Assembly: GCF_007858445.1 (NCBI RefSeq) | Contig: NZ_VIGV01000001.1 | Location: forward strand, 930,001-994,000 | Origin: Tsukamurella sputi | GTDB lineage: Bacteria > Actinomycetota > Actinomycetes > Mycobacteriales > Mycobacteriaceae | Direction: 5' to 3' | DNA: 64,000 nucleotides | Shown: positions 26,687-33,791 of the stretch, piece after piece | Layout: every line of letters begins with the position of its first letter | Position numbering within the stretch: position 1 is the stretch's first letter | Program-made: the position numbers and the translations under genes | The notes under the pieces: generated by a model | What the model saw: only the letters and a program-made list of their open reading frames with translations | The model's database searches: none | What the model was told of the DNA's origin: nothing

Positions 26687-26865
26687 TCGGAGGCGTCCTC
26701 TCCGTCAGCGAGTCGACAGCCCACGCGGCCTCCAGCGGAAAGCCCTGGCGGAGCGGATGCCGATAACCCAGCGGCGCCCGAAACGGGGATCCCTTCCGCA
26801 ACAGACGCCACGGTGGCCCCGTACCGAGGTAACGAGGCCGCCGTGTCCACGGATCGCTCCGCGTC
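26687..26865. other. Intergenic region between mscL terminator and porin cluster end; no gene seen
   Basis: About 180 nt with no convincing reading frame. A 75-codon minus-strand frame (26623-26850) overlaps the mscL terminator and has no family resemblance; it is rejected. No promoter or repeat is evident. Confidence 0.5.
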
Positions 26866-27585
26866 CTATCCCAGGGTGAACCGATCGCCCCAGGCGAGAA
26901 CGGTCCCCTCCGAGTCGCCGATCTGTGCCGTCACGATGACGTACAGGCGAGCCTGCGCGTAGCCGCCGCAGCCGTCGACGCCGATCGTCTGATCGGCGTA
27001 GTTGAAACTGCCGCTTCCCCCCTTGAAGTCGAAACTGGTCGAGGGGTCGAACGATGCACCACGCGGTTTGATCTCGTCGCCCGGCTTGGGCCAGGTGGCG
27101 CGGTCGAAGGTCAACGACTGCACACCGACCTGTCCGGCTGCGAGGCTGAGCGACCCGCCCGTCTCGGCGCTGAGGCTTGGTGAGACCGACAGAGGGTTGC
27201 CCCCCTTCGAACTGTCGAATCCCACACCGGAGTCTGCGGTTCCATTAACACCCACGCTCGCGTCGCCGACCTGCACCTGGCAGCCGACCGCGTAGCCGGC
27301 TTCGATAGTTCCGGCATCAGCGTCGGCACCGGTCAACTTGACACTGATCGCGCCGGTCACCCAGGCATTGCGCGTCGTCGGCAGCGCCACCATGCCGGGC
27401 GACAGCCTCGCCTTCTGCCCCTTGACCGTCACGGTGATGGAGCCGGAGCCCACCTTGACCGTCTTGACCGTGTCACGCAAGGGGATCACCGTGTCCGCAC
27501 CGGAGGTGGCCGCGGGAGCGAGCAATCCGACGGTGAGTGCACCGGCGGCGGCGAGTACAGCGGCGTGCGTTGTCCTGATAGGCAT
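26866..27585 (-). CDS. MspA family porin-like protein, type A (copy A3)
   Basis: This 239-residue exported protein has a signal peptide ending near TSGADT, then the family core: ARLSPGMVALPTTRNAWVTG, TIEAGYAVGCQVQVG and the C-terminal QIGDSEGTVLAWGDRFTLG, which matches the MspA ending GDSVTTYGEPWNMN in layout. Two Cys (VGCQV and VDGCGGYAQ) probably form a disulfide; M. smegmatis MspA has none. AAAGGA lies 6 nt before the ATG. It is the last of three minus-strand genes B2-A2-A3 and is the most divergent A copy (residues 90-150). Outer-membrane pore function is a family inference. Confidence 0.85.
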   Translation of the reverse strand: MPIRTTHAAVLAAAGALTVGLLAPAATSGADTVIPLRDTVKTVKVGSGSITVTVKGQKARLSPGMVALPTTRNAWVTGAISVKLTGADADAGTIEAGYAVGCQVQVGDASVGVNGTADSGVGFDSSKGGNPLSVSPSLSAETGGSLSLAAGQVGVQSLTFDRATWPKPGDEIKPRGASFDPSTSFDFKGGSGSFNYADQTIGVDGCGGYAQARLYVIVTAQIGDSEGTVLAWGDRFTLG

Positions 27586-27726
27586 TCGAGTCCTTTCTGA
27601 GCCGTTCACGACGACGTCGAACGGCAGGTCTCTGAACCTAGCAGCCCAAGGGGCACCTAATCACGGTCATGACCACGCATGTAACACGGAATAGCGATTA
27701 ATTCACACCGCCGTGACACCGCGCGG

Positions 27727-28434
27727 TCAGCCAAGCGTGAAGGGCTTGCCCCACAGGATCACGGTGCCCTCCGAGTTCCCCACCTGCGCCTTGACCTTCG
27801 CGAAGAACTTCGCCTGTGCGTAGCCGGCACAGCCGTCGACACCGATCGTCTGATCGTTGTACGACAGCGAGCCCGATTTGCCGGCGAACTTGAACCCGGT
27901 ACCGGGTTCCGCGAACTTCGGCGAGATCTCGTCGCCGGGCGACGGCCACTTGGAGCGGTCGTAGGTGAGCATCTGTGTGCCCACAGAGCCGGCCTTGAGC
28001 GAAAGGGAACCCCCCGTCGACCCGCTGGCCTTGGGCGTGACGGACAACGGGTTGTCAGCCGAGCTGTCGAATCCGACGCCACTGTCGGCCGTGCCCGAGA
28101 ACTTCACATTCGCCGCTCCGACATCTACTTGACAGCCGACGACGTAGCCGGCCTGGATCGATCCGCCGTTGGCCTTGGCCCCGTCGATCGTCGCCGAAAC
28201 GATGCCCGAGACCCACGCGTTGCGCGTGGTGGGCAACGCGACCATGCCGGGTGACAGGCGCGCCGAATGGCCCGAGAGGGTGATCGTGACCGTTGCTCCG
28301 CCTACTTTCTGGGAGACGGTCGAGGTGCCGAGATTGAGCACGGTATCGGCATTGGCAGTGGCGGTCGTGAGGGCGCCGGCGGCGATGCCGGTAGCAGCGA
28401 TGGCGGCAGCGGCGCGCAGGGTGGTGCGATTCAT
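27727..28434 (-). CDS. MspA family porin-like protein, type A (copy A2)
   Basis: The 235-residue protein has a signal peptide (cleavage near ANADT) and the type A core ARLSPGMVALPTTRNAWVSG, GSIQAGYVVGCQVDVGAANVKFSGTADSG, TIGVDGCAGYAQAKF and GNSEGTVILWGKPFTLG. The block PGMVALPTTRNAWV is shared with A1 and A3. Its end is nearly identical to A1 (GNVILWGKPFTLG), so A1 and A2 are the closest pair. AAGGA lies 7 nt before ATG 28434. It follows B2 by 70 nt, the same spacing as A1 after B1. Confidence 0.88.
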   Translation of the reverse strand: MNRTTLRAAAAIAATGIAAGALTTATANADTVLNLGTSTVSQKVGGATVTITLSGHSARLSPGMVALPTTRNAWVSGIVSATIDGAKANGGSIQAGYVVGCQVDVGAANVKFSGTADSGVGFDSSADNPLSVTPKASGSTGGSLSLKAGSVGTQMLTYDRSKWPSPGDEISPKFAEPGTGFKFAGKSGSLSYNDQTIGVDGCAGYAQAKFFAKVKAQVGNSEGTVILWGKPFTLG

Positions 28435-28504
28435 GAATTCGTCCTTCGTGGTTCGGATTCCGCGCTCGGGGCGGTGAAGAGCGGCTCGTCGGCCGTGACG
28501 TGGG

Positions 28505-29155
28505 TCAGCCCAGGGAGAACGGCGCGCCGTACAGGAAGCCCTGAATCCGGTTGCTGCCCTTGATCTCCACATAGGTCACTACGCGTGCCTGCGCATAGCC
28601 CGTGCAGAACGGAATGTCGACGTTCTGGTCCTTGATCACGACCTCGTAGGTGCCGGCCTTGGTGAACTTGATCGAGTCGAGCGCGCTGGGCTGGTCGGAC
28701 TGCCCGTAGCCGGTGACACTGGAAGTCGCACCCGGCGACAGCGGAATGCTGAGGCTCGGCGACACTCCACCGAGATTGGCCGTAATTCCCTTACTCGATG
28801 CGCCCGCGCTGGGTCCTGTGACGTCGATGCCGCCGCCGATCTGCCCAGGGAATTGACATCCTGAGACCAGTCCGACACCGAGCTTGCCCTGGACATCCTT
28901 CACGTCCGCGGGCACCTTCACCTCGACCGAACCGGTGGTCGTGAGCCAGGCGGACCGCGACTGCGGCGTCGCCATCGTCGGCTGGATCGCCGCGGCGTTC
29001 CCCACCGATTTCAGGACGATCGACCATCCGGCCGGCGCCGCGACGACTTTCTGCCCGCTCGGCAGCGGCCCCGCGTTCGCCGCACCCGCACCGATCGACG
29101 CGCCGACCACCATCGTCGCCACGACCGCGCCCGACTTCCACCCAGTGTTCCGCAA
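28505..29155 (-). CDS. MspA family porin-like protein, type B (copy B2), TTG start
   Basis: The 216-residue exported protein has a signal peptide to ANAGPLPSG, then GQKVVAAPAGWSIVLKS, ATPQSRSAWLTTTG, and the ending VTYVEIKGSNRIQGFLYGAPFSLG, which has the MspA-type last strand. Two Cys (SGCQF and PFCTGYAQAR) occupy positions equivalent to those in type A. It starts with TTG 29155, preceded by GAGGTGAGAG, since no ATG or GTG is in frame nearby. A strong iron box and a -10 sequence lie upstream (29226-29270), so it is probably induced under iron shortage. Confidence 0.85.
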   Translation of the reverse strand: MRNTGWKSGAVVATMVVGASIGAGAANAGPLPSGQKVVAAPAGWSIVLKSVGNAAAIQPTMATPQSRSAWLTTTGSVEVKVPADVKDVQGKLGVGLVSGCQFPGQIGGGIDVTGPSAGASSKGITANLGGVSPSLSIPLSPGATSSVTGYGQSDQPSALDSIKFTKAGTYEVVIKDQNVDIPFCTGYAQARVVTYVEIKGSNRIQGFLYGAPFSLG

Positions 29156-29225
29156 CTCTCACCTCACCTGATCGATTCCGGAGCGCTCGCTCACGGATCC
29201 CCTCAGGTGCACACCCGCACGTTCG

Positions 29226-29270
29226 ATTATGCAAGGCAACCCTTTGCACCCTTAGGTCAGCCAAACCTTA
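29226..29270 (-). promoter_or_regulatory. IdeR/DtxR-type iron box over the B2 promoter
   Basis: On the minus strand TAAGGTTTGGCTGACCTAA (29252-29270) matches the mycobacterial IdeR/DtxR consensus TTAGGTTAGGCTAACCTAA at 16 of 19 positions by hand count. A -10-like CATAAT lies at 29226-29231, 17 nt from TAAGGG (29249-29254), so the box overlaps the -35 region, the usual site for repression by iron-loaded IdeR. The transcript leads into B2, A2 and A3. Confidence 0.7.
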
Positions 29271-29412
29271 ACACGGCCTAATCGGCGGATATGTCCGAGT
29301 TCGGATGCGCACTGCACGCAGTGACACGACCTGCGAAAATGCGCCCGTGGCGTGCGGAAGGTCACATTCCATCGGGGCGCGAACCACTCGGCCACTTCCC
29401 GCGAAAACGCAA

Positions 29413-29446
29413 ACAGCGCACGCCTCCCGAAGGAGACGTGCGCTGT
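29413..29446 (-). terminator. Rho-independent terminator of the repeat-protein gene
   Basis: ACAGCGCACG and CGTGCGCTGT form a 10-bp stem, with CTCC and GGAG extending it inside the loop. On the minus strand it is followed by TTTGCGTTTT. It lies 31 nt after the stop of the gene at 29477-30952, and separates it from the B2 promoter. Confidence 0.85.
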
Positions 29447-29476
29447 GCGCCGGGTCGGTGGCTACCGGGTGTTCGG

Positions 29477-30952
29477 TTACTTCTCAGCGGCGCCCGAAGA
29501 CGACGAGTTCGACGACGAGCCGCCGGAGGAGGCCGCGTCGGAGGACGTCGAGCCCGATGCCGCGGAAGCGGAGGAGGACGAGCGCGACGACGAGCTCGAG
29601 GAGGTGGAGCCCGAGGGAGCGGAAGCGCTACCCGTGCTGCCGGTCGCGGACGCGGCGGGAGCAGCGGCCTCCGCCGCGGGCGCGGTCGCAGACTTGGCCG
29701 GCGCGGACCCGGCAGGGTGGCTCACGGTCTCGGATGTCGCGGGGGCTACGCTCTCCGCCGGGGTGCTCGCCGACGTGTTCGTGGCCGGTGCCGTGGGCTG
29801 CGCAGGCGTGACCGACGAGGCCGGGGTGGACGGCGCCGACGGAGTCGCCGGTGCGGAGGGCACCGCGCTCGCTGCGGACGACGCAGGCCGAGCGGCCTGG
29901 ACCGGCGCCGCCGGGAGTTCAGCACCTGCGGCCGCCGCAGGAGTCACGAGCGACGCAGCATCCGAGACGGACGGCGTGGAGGAGCGCAGCGTCGCCGCCG
30001 AGGCGCTCGACGACACCGTGGCCGCCGCGGGGACGGTGGCGGCGGTGGTCGCCGGGGACAGATCAGCGAGCAGCTTGCCGACAGCCGTCGATGCGGCCGC
30101 GAGCTGGGCGCCCGGGTAACCGACGACCGCGTTCACCGACTTGGAGATCGCGTCGGTGATCAGCTTCGGAACGCTCCCCCACTGCCCGGTGAGGACTGCG
30201 TTGGGAACCGACGTGAGCAGGCCATAGCCGGCGGAGTACACGGTCTGGAAGACCTGCACCGCGCCCCATGCCGCCGCGACCGGGATCGCGGCGACGTTCA
30301 GTGCGTCGGTGACGATGTTCGGCACGGTGAGCGAGGGGAGGACAGAGGAGGATGCATCCGTGGACGCGATGGCCGCGGTAGCCGCCGGAGCCTTCGGCGC
30401 GACCGGTCCCGCGCCAGTGGTGATCCAGGTGAGCGAATCGTTGATGGCCTTCGTGAACAGCGACGGAACGCTACCCCACTGGCCGGTGAGAATCGCGTTC
30501 GGCACCGTGGTCAGCATCTTGTACCAAATGGTGTAGACACCCTGTGCGACCTGAACCACCTGCCACACGCCCGCGAGCGGGAGGCCCGCGGTGTTGAGGA
30601 TGTCGGTCACGGCCGAGGGCAGCGCCGGGATGGTGATCGGTACACCGGATGCGGCAGCAGCGGGTGTCGGAGCCGCGACCGACTTCGCCGCACCCTGCAC
30701 CGCTTGATCGGTGACGACGACGATCGGCGCGACGCCGCCCTGCGGCACGGCTGCTGCGGCCGGCGCACCTGCCACTGCGGAGGCGGCGACGTTCTTGAGG
30801 ACGGCGGCCGGGGTGACGGCCGCGGTCGCTGCCGGGTGCGCGGCGGCGACGATCGCGGGGGTGGACGTCGCGGCGTTGGCGCCGGACACGGGGACGGCGG
30901 CGATGGCCGCGGCCGCGACGAGCGCGGCGATGGAGGTTGCCTTGCGATTCAC
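29477..30952 (-). CDS. Exported protein with two internal repeats and a long Ala/Ser/Pro/Thr tail, unknown function
   Basis: This 491-residue protein has a signal peptide (to GANAAT), then two repeats of about 67 residues: residues 111-177 and 209-275. Both contain a helix with VxDxLNxAxxPxAxxW, then VPNA(I/V)LTGQWGSVP and a closing helix. Residues 300-491 are almost only Ala, Ser, Pro, Thr and Gly, ending in Ser runs; this suggests a flexible, possibly glycosylated stalk. There are no Cys. I do not recognise the family. The VPNAxLTG pattern recalls C-terminal regions of mycobacterial PE-type proteins. It has its own terminator and lies between the B1-A1 and B2-A2-A3 porin sets. Confidence 0.7.
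   Translation of the reverse strand: MNRKATSIAALVAAAAIAAVPVSGANAATSTPAIVAAAHPAATAAVTPAAVLKNVAASAVAGAPAAAAVPQGGVAPIVVVTDQAVQGAAKSVAAPTPAAAASGVPITIPALPSAVTDILNTAGLPLAGVWQVVQVAQGVYTIWYKMLTTVPNAILTGQWGSVPSLFTKAINDSLTWITTGAGPVAPKAPAATAAIASTDASSSVLPSLTVPNIVTDALNVAAIPVAAAWGAVQVFQTVYSAGYGLLTSVPNAVLTGQWGSVPKLITDAISKSVNAVVGYPGAQLAAASTAVGKLLADLSPATTAATVPAAATVSSSASAATLRSSTPSVSDAASLVTPAAAAGAELPAAPVQAARPASSAASAVPSAPATPSAPSTPASSVTPAQPTAPATNTSASTPAESVAPATSETVSHPAGSAPAKSATAPAAEAAAPAASATGSTGSASAPSGSTSSSSSSRSSSSASAASGSTSSDAASSGGSSSNSSSSGAAEK
30128..30622 (-). repeat. Two internal protein repeats (about 200 nt each)
   Basis: The two 67-residue units of the exported protein lie at 30422-30622 and 30128-30328. 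Both encode TVPNAILTGQWGSVP or SVPNAVLTGQWGSVP, and share the Val/Trp-rich helix before it. At the protein level roughly half the positions are the same or similar, so the duplication is not recent. Confidence 0.7.
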
Positions 30953-31000
30953 TTCTTCAGCTCCCTAGGGCAGGACTTGCATGTGGCGGCGCCGGATCCT

Positions 31001-31035
31001 CGTACGGATCGGCGGCGCCGTATCCGATCCGTACG
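31001..31035. repeat. 12-bp perfect inverted repeat upstream of the repeat-protein gene
   Basis: CGTACGGATCGG (31001-31012) is repeated inverted as CCGATCCGTACG (31024-31035) with 11 nt between. It sits 49 nt before the ATG of the gene at 29477-30952 and after the terminator of the A1 porin. It may be an operator or a leader hairpin. Confidence 0.6.
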
Positions 31036-31060
31036 TTCGTGCCACTTCTTAGGAACAGCG

Positions 31061-31089
31061 AAGGCGGTGCCCGAACCGGACACCGCCTT
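31061..31089 (-). terminator. Terminator of the B1-A1 porin operon
   Basis: AAGGCGGTG and CACCGCCTT form a perfect 9-bp stem, with an 11-nt loop that can pair further. It lies 17 nt after the A1 stop on the minus strand and is followed by TTCGCTGTTCC. Confidence 0.8.
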
Positions 31090-31106
31090 CACGGTCTGTG
31101 GACCTA

Positions 31107-31805
31107 TCAGCCCAGGGTGAAGGGCTTGCCCCAGAGGATCACATTGCCCTCGGAATTGCCGACCTGAGCATTGATCAGGGCGTAGAACTTAGCCTGCGCG
31201 TAGCCGGCGCAGTTGTCGACGCCGATGGTCTGATCCTGGAAGGACAACGAGCCCTTGTCCTTGCTGAACGAGTAGCTGTTGCTCGGAAGATTCCAGTTCG
31301 GCTTGATCTCGTCACCTGCCGACGGGAACTTCTTGCGATCGAAGGTCAGGTTCTGCACTCCGACCTGACCAGCGGCAAGACTCAGGCTGCCGCCGGTACC
31401 TGCGGTGGCAGTCGGAGCCATCGAGAACCCCTTCGAGCTGTCGAGGCCGACGCCGGAATCTGCCGTGCCACTCAGCTTCACGTTGGCCGCGCCGACCTGC
31501 ACCTGGCATCCGACGACGTAACCCGCCTGGATGGTGCCGCCGCTGGCCTTGCCGTTCACCTTCACCGACACGGTGCCGGAGACCCAGGCGTTGCGGGTCG
31601 TGGGAAGCGCGACCATGCCGGGCGAGAGCACGGCATGGTGGCCCGTGAGAGAGATGGTGACGGAGCCGTCGCCCAGCTTCTGCGTGACGGTCGGGTTGTC
31701 GAGGTTGAGGAACGTGTCGGCGTTGGCCGTGCCCGTGGAGAGGGCACCCAGGGCCACGCCCGCGACGGCCGCCACAGCGGCGCCGCGCAGTGCGAGCTTC
31801 TTCAT
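31107..31805 (-). CDS. MspA family porin-like protein, type A (copy A1)
   Basis: The 232-residue protein has a signal peptide cut near ANADT and the type A core: LSPGMVALPTTRNAWVSG, GTIQAGYVVGCQVQVGAAN, TIGVDNCAGYAQAKFYALI and GNVILWGKPFTLG. As in A2, two Cys are expected to form a disulfide. GAAGGA lies about 10 nt before ATG 31805. It follows the B1 gene by 71 nt and is ended by a hairpin, so B1-A1 is one operon. MspA proteins form octameric outer-membrane pores; the Nocardia NfpA/NfpB pair shows that two homologues can co-assemble. Confidence 0.88.
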   Translation of the reverse strand: MKKLALRGAAVAAVAGVALGALSTGTANADTFLNLDNPTVTQKLGDGSVTISLTGHHAVLSPGMVALPTTRNAWVSGTVSVKVNGKASGGTIQAGYVVGCQVQVGAANVKLSGTADSGVGLDSSKGFSMAPTATAGTGGSLSLAAGQVGVQNLTFDRKKFPSAGDEIKPNWNLPSNSYSFSKDKGSLSFQDQTIGVDNCAGYAQAKFYALINAQVGNSEGNVILWGKPFTLG

Positions 31806-31876
31806 CAGAAATGATTCCTTCAAGGATGTCGCCACCCGAGGGTGGGCAAGAGTGTCAGGAAGACAGAGGGAGCGAT

Positions 31877-32533
31877 TTAGCCCATGGAGAAGGGCGCGCC
31901 GTACAGGAAGCCCTGCACGCGGTTGCTGCCCTTGATCTCGACCCAGGTCACCACACGCGCCTGTGCGTAGCCCGAGCAGAAGCCCGAGTCCACGTTCTGG
32001 TCCTTGACCACCACGTTGTAGGTGCCCGACTTCGAGAACTTGATCACGTCGATGTTGCCCGGCTGATCACTCTGACCGAAGCCCGTGACCGAGGAGGTCT
32101 GCCCCGGGTTGAGCGGGAAGTTGACGTACGGCGAAACGCTACCGAGACTTCCGCCCACGCTAGTACCAACGCTCGCAGACGGCCCCTTCACGTCGACGCC
32201 GCCACCGACCTGGCCGGTGAACTGGCAGCCCCACACGACGCCGACTCCCAACTTGCCCTGGATGTCCTTGGCATCAGCGGGCGCCTTGACATCCAGCGTG
32301 CCGGTCGACGTGATCCACACCGAGCGCGACTGCGGCGTGGCCATCGTCGGCTGGATGTTGAAGGAGTTGTTCGACGACTTCAGGACTACGGACCAGCCCT
32401 CGGGCGCCGCGACGACCTTCTGGCCGCTCGGCAGCGGGCCGGCACTCGCGGTTCCGGCAGTGATCGAGGCGGCAGCTGCCACCGAGACCGCAACGACGCC
32501 TGCGCGTGCTGCGACCTTGCTCATCTTGCTCAT
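31877..32533 (-). CDS. MspA family porin-like protein, type B (copy B1)
   Basis: The 218-residue protein has a signal peptide ending at ASAGPLPSG, followed by GQKVVAAPEGWSVVLKS, MATPQSRSVWITSTG, KLGVGVVWGCQFTGQVGG and VTWVEIKGSNRVQGFLYGAPFSMG. It shares most of its sequence with B2, including both Cys positions (WGCQF and GFCSGYAQ). GGGGA lies 5 nt before ATG 32533. It is the first gene of the B1-A1 operon, with a 426-nt gap upstream and no evident iron box. Confidence 0.87.
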   Translation of the reverse strand: MSKMSKVAARAGVVAVSVAAAASITAGTASAGPLPSGQKVVAAPEGWSVVLKSSNNSFNIQPTMATPQSRSVWITSTGTLDVKAPADAKDIQGKLGVGVVWGCQFTGQVGGGVDVKGPSASVGTSVGGSLGSVSPYVNFPLNPGQTSSVTGFGQSDQPGNIDVIKFSKSGTYNVVVKDQNVDSGFCSGYAQARVVTWVEIKGSNRVQGFLYGAPFSMG

Positions 32534-32959
32534 TCGTTCCCCTCACCAGGAATCATGGTGTGACGCTCCGGTAGGAGCGCCGGCTCGGCGACTCACCCAG
32601 CCGCCTGCCGAATCCTGCACTTGGTCTCAGCGCAGAATCACTATCGGTTCCCCGGAAGTCTTCGCTGACCTTCGGTTCCCGCGGAGCATATCCTCAGCTT
32701 TCCTGGCGGCGCAACGGTTTCGATCTTTGTAAATGCAGAGTTCGTGAACCTATTCATCGCGATAGCAAATCGCCGACACATGCGCCCACCTGCACTTATA
32801 GGTCGAAGCCGTCGGTAACCGGTATCTACCAGCACTCCGGTTAGGGTGTGCTTCCTACTTAGAGTTCACTCAGATAACCCAGAGCCGTAACCTGATGGTT
32901 TCACCGGGGAGCCTGTGTGATTAGTCACACTACCAGCACGTTTGCTCCGCCAACGAATT
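32534..32959. other. 426-nt gap upstream of the porin operon; no gene seen
   Basis: This region is lower in GC than its neighbours and has no convincing coding frame; a 64-codon minus-strand frame at 32641-32835 has no features. It probably holds the B1-A1 promoter and a long leader. A dyad GTGTGA-TTAG-TCACAC is at 32915-32930. TTAGGGTGTGCTTCCTA (about 32842-32858) is at best a weak match to an iron box. Confidence 0.5.
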
Positions 32960-33175
32960 TCAGCCGCCGTGGTGGGGCGGACGGTTCTCGCGGTACCAGC
33001 GCTCCGTGGGGTCACCGTCGGACCCGGAAACGGGTGACGCCGCACCCGAGCCGGGTGCGGCGCCGTCAGGCAGATCGTCCTTGGTCTGCGCGGGGAGAAC
33101 GTCCCCGAAGATCCGCGCGACATCGCGCGCGGAGTACTTCCGGGGAGCGGGGTCGGGCGTGGGCGTGGGCGTCAC
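32960..33175 (-). CDS. 71-residue protein coupled to moaB2
   Basis: MTPTPTPDPAPRKYSARDVA begins a 71-residue soluble protein with a proline-rich start, a short helical part (RKYSARDVARIFGDVLP) and the ending ERWYRENRPPHHGG. Its GTG at 33175 overlaps the moaB2 stop as GTGA, which supports that it is translated. Similar short actinobacterial proteins end in a WYRExxPPH-like motif, but I know no function. It is the last gene of the mprA-mprB-pepD-moaB2 series. Confidence 0.7.
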   Translation of the reverse strand: MTPTPTPDPAPRKYSARDVARIFGDVLPAQTKDDLPDGAAPGSGAASPVSGSDGDPTERWYRENRPPHHGG

Positions 33176-33777
33176 CGTGCCTGATCGTCCCCACCGGCGA
33201 TGTGCCGGATCACGTGGGTCGCGAGCGGGGTCAGCGTGGCCATGCCGTCACGGATCGCGGCGCGCGAGCTGGCGAGGTTCACCACCACGGTGCTACCGGA
33301 GACGCCCGCGAGGCCCCGCGAGAGTCCCGCATCGGTCGCGCCCGCGGCGAGCCCGGACGAGCGCAGCGCCTCACAGATACCGGGCAGCTTCTTGTCGAGG
33401 ATCTCCTCGGTGGCCTCGGGCGTCACATCGCGGGCGCCCACTCCCACGCCGCCGATCGTGACCGCCAGGTCGACTCCGCCGATCACCGCGGTGTTCAGCG
33501 CGTTGCGCACGTCCACCTCCTCGGCGGGGACCACGACCACGGCGTCGACCTCGAAGCCCGCCTCCTCCAGCAGCTCCGTCACCAGTGAGCCCACGGACTT
33601 GCCGGCCCCGGACGCACCGGAGGTGCCGGGCTGCAGGTGATCGTCCACCACCACGACGAGCGCGCGACCGATCACCCCGGCCCCGTCGAGGGCCGCATCA
33701 TCGAGTGCCGGCACGTCCAACGCCTCGTCCTCCAGCCACTCGTCCGCCGACCGGCTCTGGCTCATCTCCGCGGTCAT
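33172..33777 (-). CDS. moaB2: MoaB/MogA-family molybdenum cofactor protein MoaB2 (Rv0984 homologue)
   Basis: The 201-residue protein has the MoCF-binding domain: RALVVVVDDHLQPGTSGASGAGKSVGSLVTELLEEAGFEV, a later VDLAVTIGGVGVGARDVTPEATEEIL and the C-terminal LPGICEALRS. The usual GGTGxxxxDxTPE motif reads GGVGVGARDVTPE. In M. tuberculosis MoaB2 lies in the same place next to pepD and has been linked to SigE-associated stress responses, so a molybdopterin role is not certain. AGGAG 5 nt before ATG 33777 chose the start over a GTG at 33795 that overlaps the pepD stop. Confidence 0.88.
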   Translation of the reverse strand: MTAEMSQSRSADEWLEDEALDVPALDDAALDGAGVIGRALVVVVDDHLQPGTSGASGAGKSVGSLVTELLEEAGFEVDAVVVVPAEEVDVRNALNTAVIGGVDLAVTIGGVGVGARDVTPEATEEILDKKLPGICEALRSSGLAAGATDAGLSRGLAGVSGSTVVVNLASSRAAIRDGMATLTPLATHVIRHIAGGDDQAR

Positions 33778-33791
33778 CTCCACTCCTCGTC

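Noticed and set aside
26623-26850. 75-codon minus-strand frame between mscL and porin A3
   Set aside because: It overlaps the strong mscL terminator, has no ribosome-binding site and its product has no recognisable feature.
29291-31120. 609-codon plus-strand open frame opposite the exported repeat protein
   Set aside because: It translates to Arg/Gly/Ser low complexity caused by the GC-rich repeats of the minus-strand gene. The terminators and signal peptide fit only the minus strand.
26866-32533. Phage or plasmid origin of the porin block
   Set aside because: No integrase, transposase, tRNA junction or phage gene is present, and GC content looks like the flanks apart from the 426-nt gap. 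Tandem duplication explains the layout.
32915-32930. CRP-type site GTGTGA-N4-TCACAC
   Set aside because: The spacer is 4 nt where the CRP consensus needs 6, and it lies directly after a gene end, so it may be a weak terminator hairpin. Not listed as a regulator site.
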